Assembly: GCF_034424525.1 (NCBI RefSeq) | Contig: NZ_CP139979.1 | Coordinates: forward strand, 1,302,001 to 1,366,000 | From: Sphingobium yanoikuyae | GTDB taxonomy: Bacteria > Pseudomonadota > Alphaproteobacteria > Sphingomonadales > Sphingomonadaceae | Length of the DNA stretch: 64,000 nt | Reading direction: 5' to 3' | Shown: positions 9,160 through 18,243 of the stretch, one piece after another | Layout: every line of letters begins with the position of its first letter | How positions within the stretch are numbered: the first letter of the stretch is position 1 | Notes under the pieces: generated by a model | What the model was told of the DNA's origin: nothing | Seen by the model: the letters and a program-made list of their open reading frames with translations, nothing else | Databases searched by the model: none | Translations under genes and position numbers: made by a program

Positions 9160-10929
9160 TCAGAGCCGGTCCATCCGCAGCCAGTCGGGATTGCCGGACC
9201 AGGCGCTGGTCAGGGCCTTGCGGGCAGCGGCGGCCTCTGCCTCATGTCCTTGTGCGGCTTCGGCGCGGGCGAGGCCGTAGAGCGACCAGCCATTATTGGG
9301 GGCCTGGATCAGTGCCTGGCGGAAAGCGGCGCTGGCATCGTCGGGGCGGCCAGCGAGAAAGAGGGCAGCGCCGAGCGACTGATGCACCGGATAATACCAA
9401 TAGGCCGGTTCCTGATAGGGGATCCTGCCCTCCAGCGCGATCGCGGCGCGATAATGATCGGCGGCCTGCGCATAGCGATGCTGGGCGGTGGCGAGACGGC
9501 CGCGCGCGACCGCGGTGGCGAGCGCGATCAGGTCAGGGGCGGGGACGCCCTGCGCAATCATCGGGGCCAGTGCATCGGAGCGGGCGAGCGCGCTCATTGC
9601 CGCGACCTCCGCATCGAAGCCGCGCTGGTCGCGCTGCTGGGCACGGGCGACGGCGCGGGCATAATGGCGCATGGCGATGGCATAGGGCAGGCGCGGATCG
9701 GGCGCGGGCAGGGCGAGGATGTCGGCGGGCGCGGCGAACTGCGCCATGGCCAGATAGGGGGCGGCGTCGATCGCCTGGATCCAGGCGATGGCGGCGGAGG
9801 TTGCGGGATCGAGAATGACGCGCAGGCGGCGCGCCTCCCGCATCGCGCCATCCATGTCGCCTGCCATTTGCGCGGAGGCGACGATGAAATGGACATTGTG
9901 CGGATAATAGCCGTAGCGCACCAGGCTGTGGTCGTCGGTGGCGCGAATGAAGACTTCGTCGGCGCGGGCGGCGGCGATGTTGACGCGGATCGAGTCACGA
10001 TAGCGGCCGACGACCTGATAGATGTGGCTCGGCATATGGACGAGATGGGCGGCGCTGGGCACGCCATCGGCGGAGAGGCGATCGGCGGCGGCTTCGGCGC
10101 GTTTTGCATCGCTCGCTTCGAGCAGATGGATCATCAGATGCGCCGCCTGGACATGCGCGGGATTGCGCGCCTGCACCGTTTCGACCAGGCGGATGGCAGC
10201 GCCGGCGCGCCCGATCGGGGTCTTGCGGTCGGCCTCCCAATAATTCCACGGGCTGGTGTCCATCGCCGCTTCGGCGGCCAGCAGGGCGACATCGTCATCG
10301 GCCGGGAAGCGCGCGGCAAGTGTCAGCATCGCATCGGCATAGGCGCCGTCGAGCGCGGCGCGGTCGGCATCGGGATGACGGGCATAGCGTAGCGCCGCCG
10401 CCTCGATCAGGCCGCGCTCCATCGGTGACGCTTGATCGTGCAATATTATCGCCCGGTCCATCGCGGCGAGCGCGGCGCCCCTGTCGCCGGCATCCATCGG
10501 TGCATTGATATTGGGGCCGAGCGCCACCGCCTCGCCCCACCAGCAAAGCGCGCAGGCCGGATCGAGCCGTTGTGCCGCACGGAAGGAGCGGACCGCGCCG
10601 GCATGGTTGAAGCCGTACATGAGCAGCAGGCCCTGGCTGAAATAGCGGCGCGCCTGCGGATTGGCGGTGGTCAGCGGAAAGCGCGAATGGGTGAGATCGT
10701 CGAACAGCGGGATCGGCGGTGCGTCGGCGATCGGCTGGGCGGCGGCGGCCGCGATCAGCAATTCGCGGGCGAGGGCGGACCCGACCCGCGGGCCGCTGCA
10801 CAGGCTGCGGGCGAGGCGGACGGGATCGAGCGCGGCAAGAGTCGCGGGCGAGAAGGCCGGTGCGATCGATACCGAGGCGAGCGACAGGCCGATGCCCAGC
10901 GCGGTCGCTGCCCTTATCCAGTCAGCCAT
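9160..10929 (-). CDS. Exported tetratricopeptide-repeat protein
   Basis: 589 residues from the ATG at 10929, preceded by GGGAAGGG. An upstream ATG at 10959 has poor spacing. The N-terminus (MADWIRAATALGIGLSLASV) is a signal peptide or membrane anchor. The remainder is helical with repeated Ala/Leu/Tyr-rich pairs of helices typical of TPR, for instance ARRYFSQGLLLMYGFNHAGA and a C-terminal pair around ALFLAGRPDDASAAFRQAL. Probably a periplasmic scaffold, but no partner is visible. It is downstream of the deaminase gene on the same strand, 79 bases away. Confidence 0.75.
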   Translation of the reverse strand: MADWIRAATALGIGLSLASVSIAPAFSPATLAALDPVRLARSLCSGPRVGSALARELLIAAAAAQPIADAPPIPLFDDLTHSRFPLTTANPQARRYFSQGLLLMYGFNHAGAVRSFRAAQRLDPACALCWWGEAVALGPNINAPMDAGDRGAALAAMDRAIILHDQASPMERGLIEAAALRYARHPDADRAALDGAYADAMLTLAARFPADDDVALLAAEAAMDTSPWNYWEADRKTPIGRAGAAIRLVETVQARNPAHVQAAHLMIHLLEASDAKRAEAAADRLSADGVPSAAHLVHMPSHIYQVVGRYRDSIRVNIAAARADEVFIRATDDHSLVRYGYYPHNVHFIVASAQMAGDMDGAMREARRLRVILDPATSAAIAWIQAIDAAPYLAMAQFAAPADILALPAPDPRLPYAIAMRHYARAVARAQQRDQRGFDAEVAAMSALARSDALAPMIAQGVPAPDLIALATAVARGRLATAQHRYAQAADHYRAAIALEGRIPYQEPAYWYYPVHQSLGAALFLAGRPDDASAAFRQALIQAPNNGWSLYGLARAEAAQGHEAEAAAARKALTSAWSGNPDWLRMDRL

Positions 10930-11008
10930 GCGTCCGGCCCTTCCCCAAAAGCCCGCCATCCTGTGAGACAGACTATATCATCGGGGAAGGGGGCAGTAAA
11001 TCAGGGCC

Positions 11009-12025
11009 TCAATGCGCCTGTTCGAGATAGGCGTCGATGGTCGCCAGATGCGCGTCCTTGGCCTGCTGCGGCAGGAAGGAGCCGGTGATGCTGTTGCGCG
11101 CCAGCAGGGCGACCTGCTCGCGGGACAGGCTGCGGGCGGCGGTGACGGCGCGATAATTGTCGTTGAGATAGCCGCCGAAATAGGCCGGATCGTCGGAATT
11201 GACCGTCGCACGCAGGCCCATCTCCAGCATCCGGTCGAGCGGATGGCTGGCGATGTCGTCGATCACGCATAATTTGAGGTTGGAGAGCGGGCAGACGGTC
11301 AGCACCATTTGCTCGTCCACCAGTCGCTCGACCAGGGCATCCTCTTCCAGCGCGCGATTGCCATGGTCGATCCGGTCGACCTTGAGCAGGTCGAGCGCTT
11401 CCCAGACATAGGCGGGCGGCCCTTCCTCGCCGGCATGGGCGCACAGCTTGAGGCCGGCTTCGGCCGCGGCCGCGAAGACGCGGGCGAATTTCTCGGGCGG
11501 GTGGCCGACTTCCGATGAGTCCAGTCCCACCGCCTTGATCTGCGGCAGCCAGGGGGTGGCGGCGCGCAGCGTGTCGAACGCCTCTTCCTCGCTCAGATGG
11601 CGCAGGAAGCTCAGGATCAGGTCGCTGGTGATGCCATGGCGTTCTTCCGCATCCCGCATGGCTGACAGCAGCCCCTCGATCACATGGGCGAAGGGCACGC
11701 CGCGCGATGTGTGTGCCTGCGGATCGAACATGATTTCGGCATGGACGATATTGTCCTGCGCCGCGCGATCGAAATAGGCGGCCGCGAGATCGTGGAAATC
11801 CTGCGGCGTGCGCAGCACATTGGTGCCGGCATAATAGATGTCGAGGAAATCCTGGAGATTGCCGAAATCATAGGCCTGGCGGATCTCGTCGATCGAGCCG
11901 TAAGGCATGGTCACGTCGTTCCGCCGGGCCAGCGCGAACATCAGTTCGGGCTCCAGCGTCCCTTCGATATGGAGGTGCAACTCTGCCTTGGGCAGTCCGG
12001 CGATGAATTGGTCGATGTCGGTCAT
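11009..12025 (-). CDS. Adenosine/adenine deaminase family enzyme
   Basis: 338 residues from MTDIDQF at 12025. Zinc and catalytic motifs are ELHLHIEGTLEPEL (HxH), CAHAGEEG, IDHGNRALED and NSDDPAYFG. The amidohydrolase removes the 6-amino group of a purine in salvage. The pattern EGTLEPELMFALARRN, YYAGTNVL and DPQAHTSRGV is, from memory, closer to the bacterial adenine deaminase branch (as in Pseudomonas) than to true adenosine deaminases, so hypoxanthine may be the product. It is upstream of the TPR gene and 64 bases from trmB. Confidence 0.9.
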   Translation of the reverse strand: MTDIDQFIAGLPKAELHLHIEGTLEPELMFALARRNDVTMPYGSIDEIRQAYDFGNLQDFLDIYYAGTNVLRTPQDFHDLAAAYFDRAAQDNIVHAEIMFDPQAHTSRGVPFAHVIEGLLSAMRDAEERHGITSDLILSFLRHLSEEEAFDTLRAATPWLPQIKAVGLDSSEVGHPPEKFARVFAAAAEAGLKLCAHAGEEGPPAYVWEALDLLKVDRIDHGNRALEEDALVERLVDEQMVLTVCPLSNLKLCVIDDIASHPLDRMLEMGLRATVNSDDPAYFGGYLNDNYRAVTAARSLSREQVALLARNSITGSFLPQQAKDAHLATIDAYLEQAH

Positions 12026-12088
12026 GGGGCCTCTATACAGGATCGACCACCATGGCACAGGAGCAGGCCGTGCGAAACGACCCGCGCC

Positions 12089-12784
12089 TCATTTCCGGCG
12101 ATAGCGGAAATACCAGACCTCATGACCCAGACGTCGAGCCTTGGCCTCATAGCGGGTTTCGGGCCATCCGCCCGGACGGGTCAGGAAATCCTTGGGGTCG
12201 CTTGCCAGCCAGTCGAATTCGGGATGGCCGTTCATCACCATCAGCGCCCAGCGCAGATAGACCGGATGATCGGTGCCGAAGCGGAACTCGCCGCCAGGCT
12301 TGAGCTTCCTGGCGATCATGTCGACCGGGCCGGGGTTCATCATCCGCCGCTTGGCATGGCGCGCCTTGGGCCAGGGATCGGGATGGAGCAGATAGACGAA
12401 GCTGAGCGATCCGTCGGGGATGCGGCTGAGCACATCGAGCGCATCGCCCATATGCAGCCGGACATTGCCGAGCGCGCCGTCGCGGATATGGCCGAGCGCC
12501 TGCACCACGCCGTTCAGGAACGGCTCGCAGCCGATGAAGCCATGGTCGGGCAGCATGTCGGCGCGATAGGCCATATGCTCGCCGCCGCCGAAGCCGATCT
12601 CGAAATGGAGCGGGCGGTCATAGCCGAACAGGTCGGCGGCCGTGACGTCGCCTTCGGCCGGCACCGATACGGCGGGCAGGAGGGTATCGACCAGTTCCTG
12701 CTGTCCCTTGCGAAGCTTGGGGCCGGACTGGCGGCCGTAGAGGCGGTTGAGGGTCGTGGGATCGCCGGATTTATGCGCTGTCAT
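12089..12784 (-). CDS. trmB: tRNA (guanine-N7)-methyltransferase
   Basis: 231 residues. SAM-binding motif EIGFGGGEH and catalytic-site motif HPDPWPKARHAKRRMM are both clear. It methylates G46 of the tRNA variable loop. In many alphaproteobacteria trmB directly follows metK. Here the two are 5.5 kb apart with three unrelated genes between (RTX, a Cys-Lys repeat protein, DUF3141), although orientation is kept. Start ATG at 12784. Confidence 0.95.
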   Translation of the reverse strand: MTAHKSGDPTTLNRLYGRQSGPKLRKGQQELVDTLLPAVSVPAEGDVTAADLFGYDRPLHFEIGFGGGEHMAYRADMLPDHGFIGCEPFLNGVVQALGHIRDGALGNVRLHMGDALDVLSRIPDGSLSFVYLLHPDPWPKARHAKRRMMNPGPVDMIARKLKPGGEFRFGTDHPVYLRWALMVMNGHPEFDWLASDPKDFLTRPGGWPETRYEAKARRLGHEVWYFRYRRK

Positions 12785-12832
12785 GAGGTGCGCCGATAGC
12801 GGGCGCGAGGCGCGGGGGCAAGCCGATCGCTG

Positions 12833-12863
12833 TTGCCAAGTGGCGCAACGTCATGAATATAAA
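12833..12863 (+). promoter_or_regulatory. Candidate promoter for the RTX gene
   Basis: TTGCCA at 12833 and AATATA/TATAAA at 12856-12863 with 17-19 bases between resemble a sigma-70 type promoter, about 75 bases ahead of the RTX start. The start codon itself has a good AAAGGAGAG ribosome site. This is read by eye only, and alphaproteobacterial promoters are weakly conserved. Confidence 0.3.
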
Positions 12864-12939
12864 GAGGGGATTATCTTAGGTCGCAAAACTGCTGATCGGT
12901 TTGTGCAAGAACCGGCCCTAATCGCAAAGGAGAGCGGCA

Positions 12940-15360
12940 ATGACGGATTTTGTGGGTGGACCAGAAGACAATATTTTCAATCTGACACAATATGATGGTT
13001 CGTCCAATGTGGACGGGGGGGATGGATATGATATTCTGAACCTTACTTATCCCAATATCTACGTTGTTCGTGATGCTTGGCGTATGGTTCTCAATGAAGG
13101 GTATGCTAGGAATTTAACAAGTTATTACACGAATGATGTTGTTTTTGAAAATATCGAGTTGCTGACGATAACGGCTCCAATAGTTCACTCGTCAGGCTAC
13201 GTCGAAATCATCGTCAATACGGATAGGGTCAATGCTCTGATTGACGGTAATGGCGGGGGGCGAATAACGCTGGACTATATGGCGGAATCCGTCGGTCGGA
13301 CGTTTACCTATGATCATGATGGCCTGAATGCCTATGGGCTGGTGACCTTCAAGAATATCGCGGGACTCCAGATCCTGGGCGGCACGGGTGATGATATCCT
13401 GAGCGGAGACCCTGACAACGCGGAAGGGGGGACCATCACCATAATCAGCGGTGCCGGCAACGATATATTGGATACCGGGGCCTATTCCGGCTGGCTTTAT
13501 GGCGGATTGGGCAACGACATACTATATTCGCGCAGCCCCTTTGCGAGAGTGGATGGCCAGTGGGGCGACGATATTCTCTATGGCATCACCGGCTCAGGCT
13601 CGTTGTTCGGTGGAACCGGCAACGACACATATATCATCGATGGCGTCTATATCGCTGTCACCGAATATGCCGGAGAAGGTGTGGATGAGGTCCGCACCAG
13701 CCTGGCCAGCTATCTGCTTCCGGCCAACTTCGAAAAACTGACGGGCACATCGGCATCAGGGCAGGCGCTGACGGGCAATGGCGGCGATAATTATATCGTC
13801 GGCAATGTCGGCATCGACACGATTGCCGGGGGTGCGGGCAATGACGTGATCGAGGGTGGTGAGGGCAACGATATATTGTCGGGCGAGACCGGTGTCGACA
13901 GCGTCAGCTACGAGCATGCCGTGGGGGCGGTCCAAGTGTCTTTGCAGGCGGGCATCGCAACCGGGGGAGCCGGCAACGATCAGTTGTGGGATTTCGAAAA
14001 TGTCATCGGTTCGGCCTTCGCGGATGTGCTGACGGGGAATGACGGCAATAATGTGCTGGCCGGGCTGGCCGGTGACGACATCCTGTCGGGCGGCGCCGGC
14101 ATCGACACGGCGAGTTACGAACAGGCGGCCGCCGGGGTGCAGGTTTCGCTGCTGGCCGGCTTGGCGACCGGCGGCGCGGGCAATGACACGCTGTCGGGGA
14201 TCGAGAATATCCGCGGCTCTGCCTATGCCGACATGCTGACCGGCGATCACGGGAACAACGCCCTGTCGGGCCTGAGCGGCGATGACCTGATCGAGGGCGG
14301 CGCGGGCGATGACATATTGTCGGGTGGCGTGGGCATCGACAGCGTCAGTTACGAACATGCCGTTGCCGGCGTGCAGGTGTCGCTGGCAGCCGGCGTGGCG
14401 ACCGGCGGCGCAGGAAATGACACGCTGTCGGAATTCGAGAATATCCGCGGCTCTGCCTATGCCGACATACTGACCGGCGACAACGGCGTTAATGTCCTGT
14501 CCGGACTGGCCGGTGCCGACCAGATGATCGGGCTTGGCGGCGACGATGAATATTGGGTCGACAACCAGGGCGACGTGATCGTCGAGGCGGTGGGCGGCGG
14601 CTATGACCGGGTCTTTGCCAAGGTCGACTATACGCTTGCTGACAATGTGGAATCCCTGACCCTGATCGGCCGGGGCAATATCGACGCCTATGGCAATGAC
14701 CTGGACAATATACTGACCGGCAACAGCGGCAACAACCGGCTGCGCGGCTTTGGCGGCGAGGATTATATGGCCGGGGGTGCCGGCAACGACATTTATCATG
14801 TCAACAGCTGGGGTGATCAGGTGGTGGAGGCGCCTGGCGGCGGCACCGACCTGATCGTCAGTTCCATTTCGATCGACCTGCTGGCCTTGCCGGATGTGGA
14901 GAATGTCACGCTGGTGAACCGCTGGAACATCAACCTCAACGGCAATGCACTGGATAATGTGCTGGCAGGCAATAGCGGCGACAATGTCATTCGCGGCTTT
15001 GGCGGCAACGACGTGCTGAGCGGTGGTGCCGGGCGCGACTCCTTCGGCTTTGACGCGGCGCCGGGGGCGGGCGATCTGGTTCAGATCACCGACTTTTCCG
15101 TGGCGGACGACATCATCCTGCTGTCGCACGACCAATTCGGTCCGATCGGCAGCGGGAGTGGTGGCTGGGGCTTGCTCGACCCCGATTCCTTCGTGATCGG
15201 CAATGTCGCGGCCGATGCGAACGACCGCATCCTCTATGACAGCGCGACCGGGGCGCTCTTCTATGATGCCGATGGCAACGGGGCGGAGGCGGCCGTGCAG
15301 TTTGCGTTGCTGACCCCGGGGCTGGCCCTGACCAGCGCGGATTTCAACGTGATATTGTGA
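12940..15360 (+). CDS. Secreted calcium-binding RTX (hemolysin-repeat) protein
   Basis: 806 residues, ATG with AAAGGAGAG upstream. There is no Sec signal peptide. Nonapeptide repeats of GGxGxDxUx type (for example GGTGDDILSGD, GGAGNDVIEGG) begin near residue 145 and continue to about 690, where they bind calcium. The last 115 residues (DSFGFDAAPGAGD, then TDFSVADDIILL) look like the secretion domain of type I-exported proteins. No type I secretion genes are in the window. Three near-identical 70-residue modules lie at residues 319-520. The first 150 codons are AT-rich and Asn/Tyr-rich compared with the GC-rich rest, so the gene may be a fusion or a recent arrival. Adhesin, surface-layer or enzyme carrier are all possible. 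Confidence 0.88.
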   Translation: MTDFVGGPEDNIFNLTQYDGSSNVDGGDGYDILNLTYPNIYVVRDAWRMVLNEGYARNLTSYYTNDVVFENIELLTITAPIVHSSGYVEIIVNTDRVNALIDGNGGGRITLDYMAESVGRTFTYDHDGLNAYGLVTFKNIAGLQILGGTGDDILSGDPDNAEGGTITIISGAGNDILDTGAYSGWLYGGLGNDILYSRSPFARVDGQWGDDILYGITGSGSLFGGTGNDTYIIDGVYIAVTEYAGEGVDEVRTSLASYLLPANFEKLTGTSASGQALTGNGGDNYIVGNVGIDTIAGGAGNDVIEGGEGNDILSGETGVDSVSYEHAVGAVQVSLQAGIATGGAGNDQLWDFENVIGSAFADVLTGNDGNNVLAGLAGDDILSGGAGIDTASYEQAAAGVQVSLLAGLATGGAGNDTLSGIENIRGSAYADMLTGDHGNNALSGLSGDDLIEGGAGDDILSGGVGIDSVSYEHAVAGVQVSLAAGVATGGAGNDTLSEFENIRGSAYADILTGDNGVNVLSGLAGADQMIGLGGDDEYWVDNQGDVIVEAVGGGYDRVFAKVDYTLADNVESLTLIGRGNIDAYGNDLDNILTGNSGNNRLRGFGGEDYMAGGAGNDIYHVNSWGDQVVEAPGGGTDLIVSSISIDLLALPDVENVTLVNRWNINLNGNALDNVLAGNSGDNVIRGFGGNDVLSGGAGRDSFGFDAAPGAGDLVQITDFSVADDIILLSHDQFGPIGSGSGGWGLLDPDSFVIGNVAADANDRILYDSATGALFYDADGNGAEAAVQFALLTPGLALTSADFNVIL
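13891..14519 (+). repeat. Three tandem ~70-residue modules inside the RTX gene
   Basis: Copies start near 13894, 14101 and 14335 (spacing 207 and 234 bases). Each encodes D(S/T)xSYE(H/Q)A, a GVQVSL strand pair, ATGGAGNDxL, then (E/G)IENIRGSAYAD and LTGDxGxN. Copies 2 and 3 are the closest at DNA level, suggesting recent internal duplication or recombination-driven length change. Confidence 0.85.
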
Positions 15361-15370
15361 AGTCATTCCA

Positions 15371-15411
15371 TCCCTTCCCGCCACCTTTCATGCAGTGGGG
15401 TGGGGGAAGGG
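15371..15411 (+). terminator. Hairpin after the RTX gene
   Basis: TCCCTTCCC and CCAC are matched by GTGG and GGGGAAGGGA about 15 bases later, just past the RTX stop. There is no T-run, so it may be a stabilising 3' hairpin rather than a classical terminator. The following 130 bases before the next gene end show nothing else. Confidence 0.45.
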
Positions 15412-15541
15412 ACAGAGGACAAGGACCATGGGATGCCGAACAGGGGAGAGCGGCAGGATGGCCCTTGAAGCTGGCTAGCCGTGGTGCGACCCGAAGGCTG
15501 GCCGGGAGGCAAGGCCCGACCGGTCTGTCCAGTTCGTCAGG

Positions 15542-15721
15542 TCACTTGCACTTGGCGAAGCGGCCCTTGGCGTCCTTGCAGGGGCCCTTTTTCGGGGCCG
15601 CCTTTGGCGGACATTTGACGAACTTGCCCTTCGCATCCTTGCAGGGAGCTGCCAGTGCAGGAGCGGCACTGCCAACCAGAAATGCAAGGCTGATGAAGGC
15701 GGTAGCAAGAGGACGGGTCAT
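15542..15721 (-). CDS. Small exported Cys-Lys repeat protein
   Basis: 59 residues from the ATG at 15721. A signal peptide (MTRPLATAFISLAFLVGSAA, cleavage after ALA-AP) leaves a mature peptide of about 36 residues. It consists of two copies of PCKDAKG(K/R)F(V/A)KC separated by a Pro/Lys linker (PPKAAPKKG). Each copy has a cysteine pair, likely one disulfide, and strong positive charge. Function unknown. The shape would suit a small cell-envelope or metal- or polyanion-binding peptide. A longer upstream start would not encode a signal peptide. Confidence 0.65.
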   Translation of the reverse strand: MTRPLATAFISLAFLVGSAAPALAAPCKDAKGKFVKCPPKAAPKKGPCKDAKGRFAKCK

Positions 15722-15840
15722 GGCGTTGCCCTGGGTGGAGGGTGCCGGGCTCGACAGGGGTGCGAGCCCGACGCCCTCTCTATGCGCGGTTCCGCGGGCG
15801 CAGGCCAATGAACTTTTCGTCATGTTCCGGACAGGATGGC

Positions 15841-18042
15841 TCAGCCACGGCCGGCATCGGCCGCAGCATTGAACAGGTCGAGCATGGCGCCCAGACGGGC
15901 GGCCTCCTCCTGCGTCAGTCCTTCGTCCCGGTCGAACAGGGCGGCAAGCTTTTGCCCGCCGGCGCGGACTGCATCGGGATCGACGCGGGCGAGCAGTTCG
16001 GGAATGCCGGCGATCGCGCCATCGGGATCATGGCGCAGCAGCTTGGCCTGCTCGCGCACCAGCGCCCGGAACAGCGGCAGGGTCATGCCTGCGGGCAGCA
16101 TGTCGATATGCAGGCGGCGCGCCTCCTCGAACCGGCGGGCGTCGGTCTGCTCGCGGGTGCGCAGCACGTGGAAGATCGCCCGCAACTGCGCTTCCGGCAG
16201 GCCGCCTTCATGCAGTTCGGCGCTGAGATGCGCCATTTCCTCGGCAACGAAGGCGCGATGTTCCGGCGTGTCGCCGGGGTGATGGCGGGGCGGGCGGCCA
16301 TCCTGCGGGGCGACGCCCATGGCGGCCTGAACCAGCGGCGCGCCATAGATCGTATCGAAGCTGAGTGCCTGGAGCCTGTCGCGGGCATCCCGATAGGCGT
16401 CGAGCGCGCCGACCATCATGTTCGACACCATGGTCTGGCCGGCCAGGAAGCCATTGTCGGGCGCGACCGGGCGCCGATTGTCGCGCACGACCCCGGCCCA
16501 GCCCTCGATCAGTTGCGCCATGGGATGGTCGCTCGACCAGCTGTAGGACAGGCGCATCGGGTGCCATTGCACCAGCCAGTCGGCCAGTTGCGGGCTGGCC
16601 ATCGCCTGCACCAGCGGCTGGGCGAAGCGGCGATACAGTTCCAGATTGGCTTCCGACGCACGGCGGGCGGCAACGAAGCGCCGTTCGCTGTCGAAATCCT
16701 GCTGCACGATCGCCTGGACATCGGCGATGCCGCGCCGCTGGATCGCCAGATACTGGCCGTCATCATCCACGGCGCCGGGCAGGGCGCCGTCTGGATCCTG
16801 TTGCACCGTCGCCTGATAGAGGCCGGCGGGCAGCACATCGATCAGGTCGATGGCGCTGACGAATTCGCGATGCTCCTTCCGCCCGACGCTGGCCGAGACG
16901 AAGATGCCGAGATGGCCGATACTGTCATGGGTGGCATAGATGATCGTCTGGTCATGGCTGACGATCTCCGCATCGTTGCGGTAGAGATCGGTGATCCAGC
17001 CCAGGGCCTGGGGCGGCGGCGTGATATTGTCGCCATGCGAGCAGAAGACCAGGATCGGCGAGCGGATGTTGCGCAGGTCGATGCGGATGCCGTCCGAGGT
17101 CAGCAACTGGGCGGTGGCGAGCCGGTTGCCGATGAAGAGATTGTCGACGATATACTGCATCTCGACATCGTTGAGATAGACATAGCCGCCCCAATATTTC
17201 TCGAAGCCGAGATAGCGTGGGGCTTCGGTATCGACCCGGGAATAGAGGGTATAATCCTTTTTCCAGAGTGTGTTGGCAGGGTCGAGATTTTCGAAATTCT
17301 GCACCAGCCAGGCGCCGTCGAATCGGCCCGCGCCCATGTCGCCGGTCATCGCCGTCGCCCAACTGCCGCCCATCAGGCCGCCGCCATAGCGCATGACATT
17401 GTCGCCCGCCCAATAGGAGAGCGGGGCGCCGGCGACGATGATCGGGCCGAACAGGTCGGGCCAGACCGCGGCGGTCATCAATATCTGCCAGCCGGCCTGG
17501 CAATTGCCGATCACCACCGGCTTGCCGTCGGCGGAGGGGTGGAGTTCGCCGACATGGGCGACGAAGGCGGCCTCCGCCCGCATCACATCCTCCACCGTCT
17601 GGCCCGGAACCGGATTGGGGGTGAAGCCGATGAAATAACAGGGATGGCCCTCGCGCAGGGCGGCGCCGATCTCGCTGTCGGGCTTGAAGCCGCCAATGCC
17701 GGGGCCATGGCCGGCGCGCGGATCGACGACGATGACCGGGCGCTTGGCGGGGTCGACCGGCAGGCCCTCTGGCGGGGTGATGCGGACCAGGCCATAGTTG
17801 ACCGGGCGGGGCAGATCGGCGCCGGACAGGATGATCTCGCCGTCGAAATTCAGCACATGGGGCACGCGTTCGGCCAGATGCGCCTTATACTGGTCGCCGC
17901 GCTGGCGCTTGACGTCGGCGAACAGGACGGCGCGTTGCAACGCGTCGACGCCATAGTCGAAGGCCTGGCCGAACCAGTCGAGCGGCGGCCAAAGCGGGAT
18001 GGAAGCGGTGGATGATGTGGGTTCGCTGGTCGTCCTGGGCAT
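15841..18042 (-). CDS. DUF3141 protein, PHA-synthase-like alpha/beta hydrolase
   Basis: 733 residues, GGAAGG ahead of ATG. The N-terminal half resembles the poly-hydroxyalkanoate synthase/alpha-beta hydrolase fold: a VIVVDPRAGHGPGIGGF strand, a nucleophile elbow-like VIGNCQAGWQ (Cys in the G-x-C-x-G setting, as in PhaC), an acid in FCSHGDNITPP, and a His in HDSIGHLGIF. The C-terminal ~300 residues are helical and specific to DUF3141. The substrate is unknown. Cys rather than Ser at the elbow supports a PhaC-like mechanism. Lies between metK and the RTX block; no PHA genes are adjacent. Confidence 0.85.
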   Translation of the reverse strand: MPRTTSEPTSSTASIPLWPPLDWFGQAFDYGVDALQRAVLFADVKRQRGDQYKAHLAERVPHVLNFDGEIILSGADLPRPVNYGLVRITPPEGLPVDPAKRPVIVVDPRAGHGPGIGGFKPDSEIGAALREGHPCYFIGFTPNPVPGQTVEDVMRAEAAFVAHVGELHPSADGKPVVIGNCQAGWQILMTAAVWPDLFGPIIVAGAPLSYWAGDNVMRYGGGLMGGSWATAMTGDMGAGRFDGAWLVQNFENLDPANTLWKKDYTLYSRVDTEAPRYLGFEKYWGGYVYLNDVEMQYIVDNLFIGNRLATAQLLTSDGIRIDLRNIRSPILVFCSHGDNITPPPQALGWITDLYRNDAEIVSHDQTIIYATHDSIGHLGIFVSASVGRKEHREFVSAIDLIDVLPAGLYQATVQQDPDGALPGAVDDDGQYLAIQRRGIADVQAIVQQDFDSERRFVAARRASEANLELYRRFAQPLVQAMASPQLADWLVQWHPMRLSYSWSSDHPMAQLIEGWAGVVRDNRRPVAPDNGFLAGQTMVSNMMVGALDAYRDARDRLQALSFDTIYGAPLVQAAMGVAPQDGRPPRHHPGDTPEHRAFVAEEMAHLSAELHEGGLPEAQLRAIFHVLRTREQTDARRFEEARRLHIDMLPAGMTLPLFRALVREQAKLLRHDPDGAIAGIPELLARVDPDAVRAGGQKLAALFDRDEGLTQEEAARLGAMLDLFNAAADAGRG

Positions 18043-18183
18043 GGCTGGCCTTCCGAAACGCGTTCAGACGTCGCGGCGGACCCCCATTCCTGACCGCACT
18101 GCATCATAACCCCGAGTCATGACAATGCGATGGAAAATCGTCTAATTTCGACAGGTCGATAGCAACTTGTGGCGGACATGCGA

Positions 18184-18218
18184 AAAGGGCGCGGAAAGCA
18201 TAGCTCTCCGCGCCCCTT
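18184..18218 (-). terminator. Rho-independent terminator after metK
   Basis: On the leftward strand a GC-rich stem (GGGCGCGGA matched by TCCGCGCCC) ends in a T-run (CCCTTTTCG), 26 bases beyond the metK stop. The rest of the 200-base gap up to DUF3141 shows no further gene. Confidence 0.8.
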
Positions 18219-18243
18219 GCTATTGGACGTCAGACCGCAGGCT

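Noticed and set aside
13756..15384. Regular repeats considered as a CRISPR-like array
   Set aside because: They are in-frame protein repeats of the RTX gene, with unequal spacing and no spacers.
15742..18015. Rightward open frame opposite DUF3141
   Set aside because: Antisense shadow; the leftward frame has a proper fold and ribosome site.
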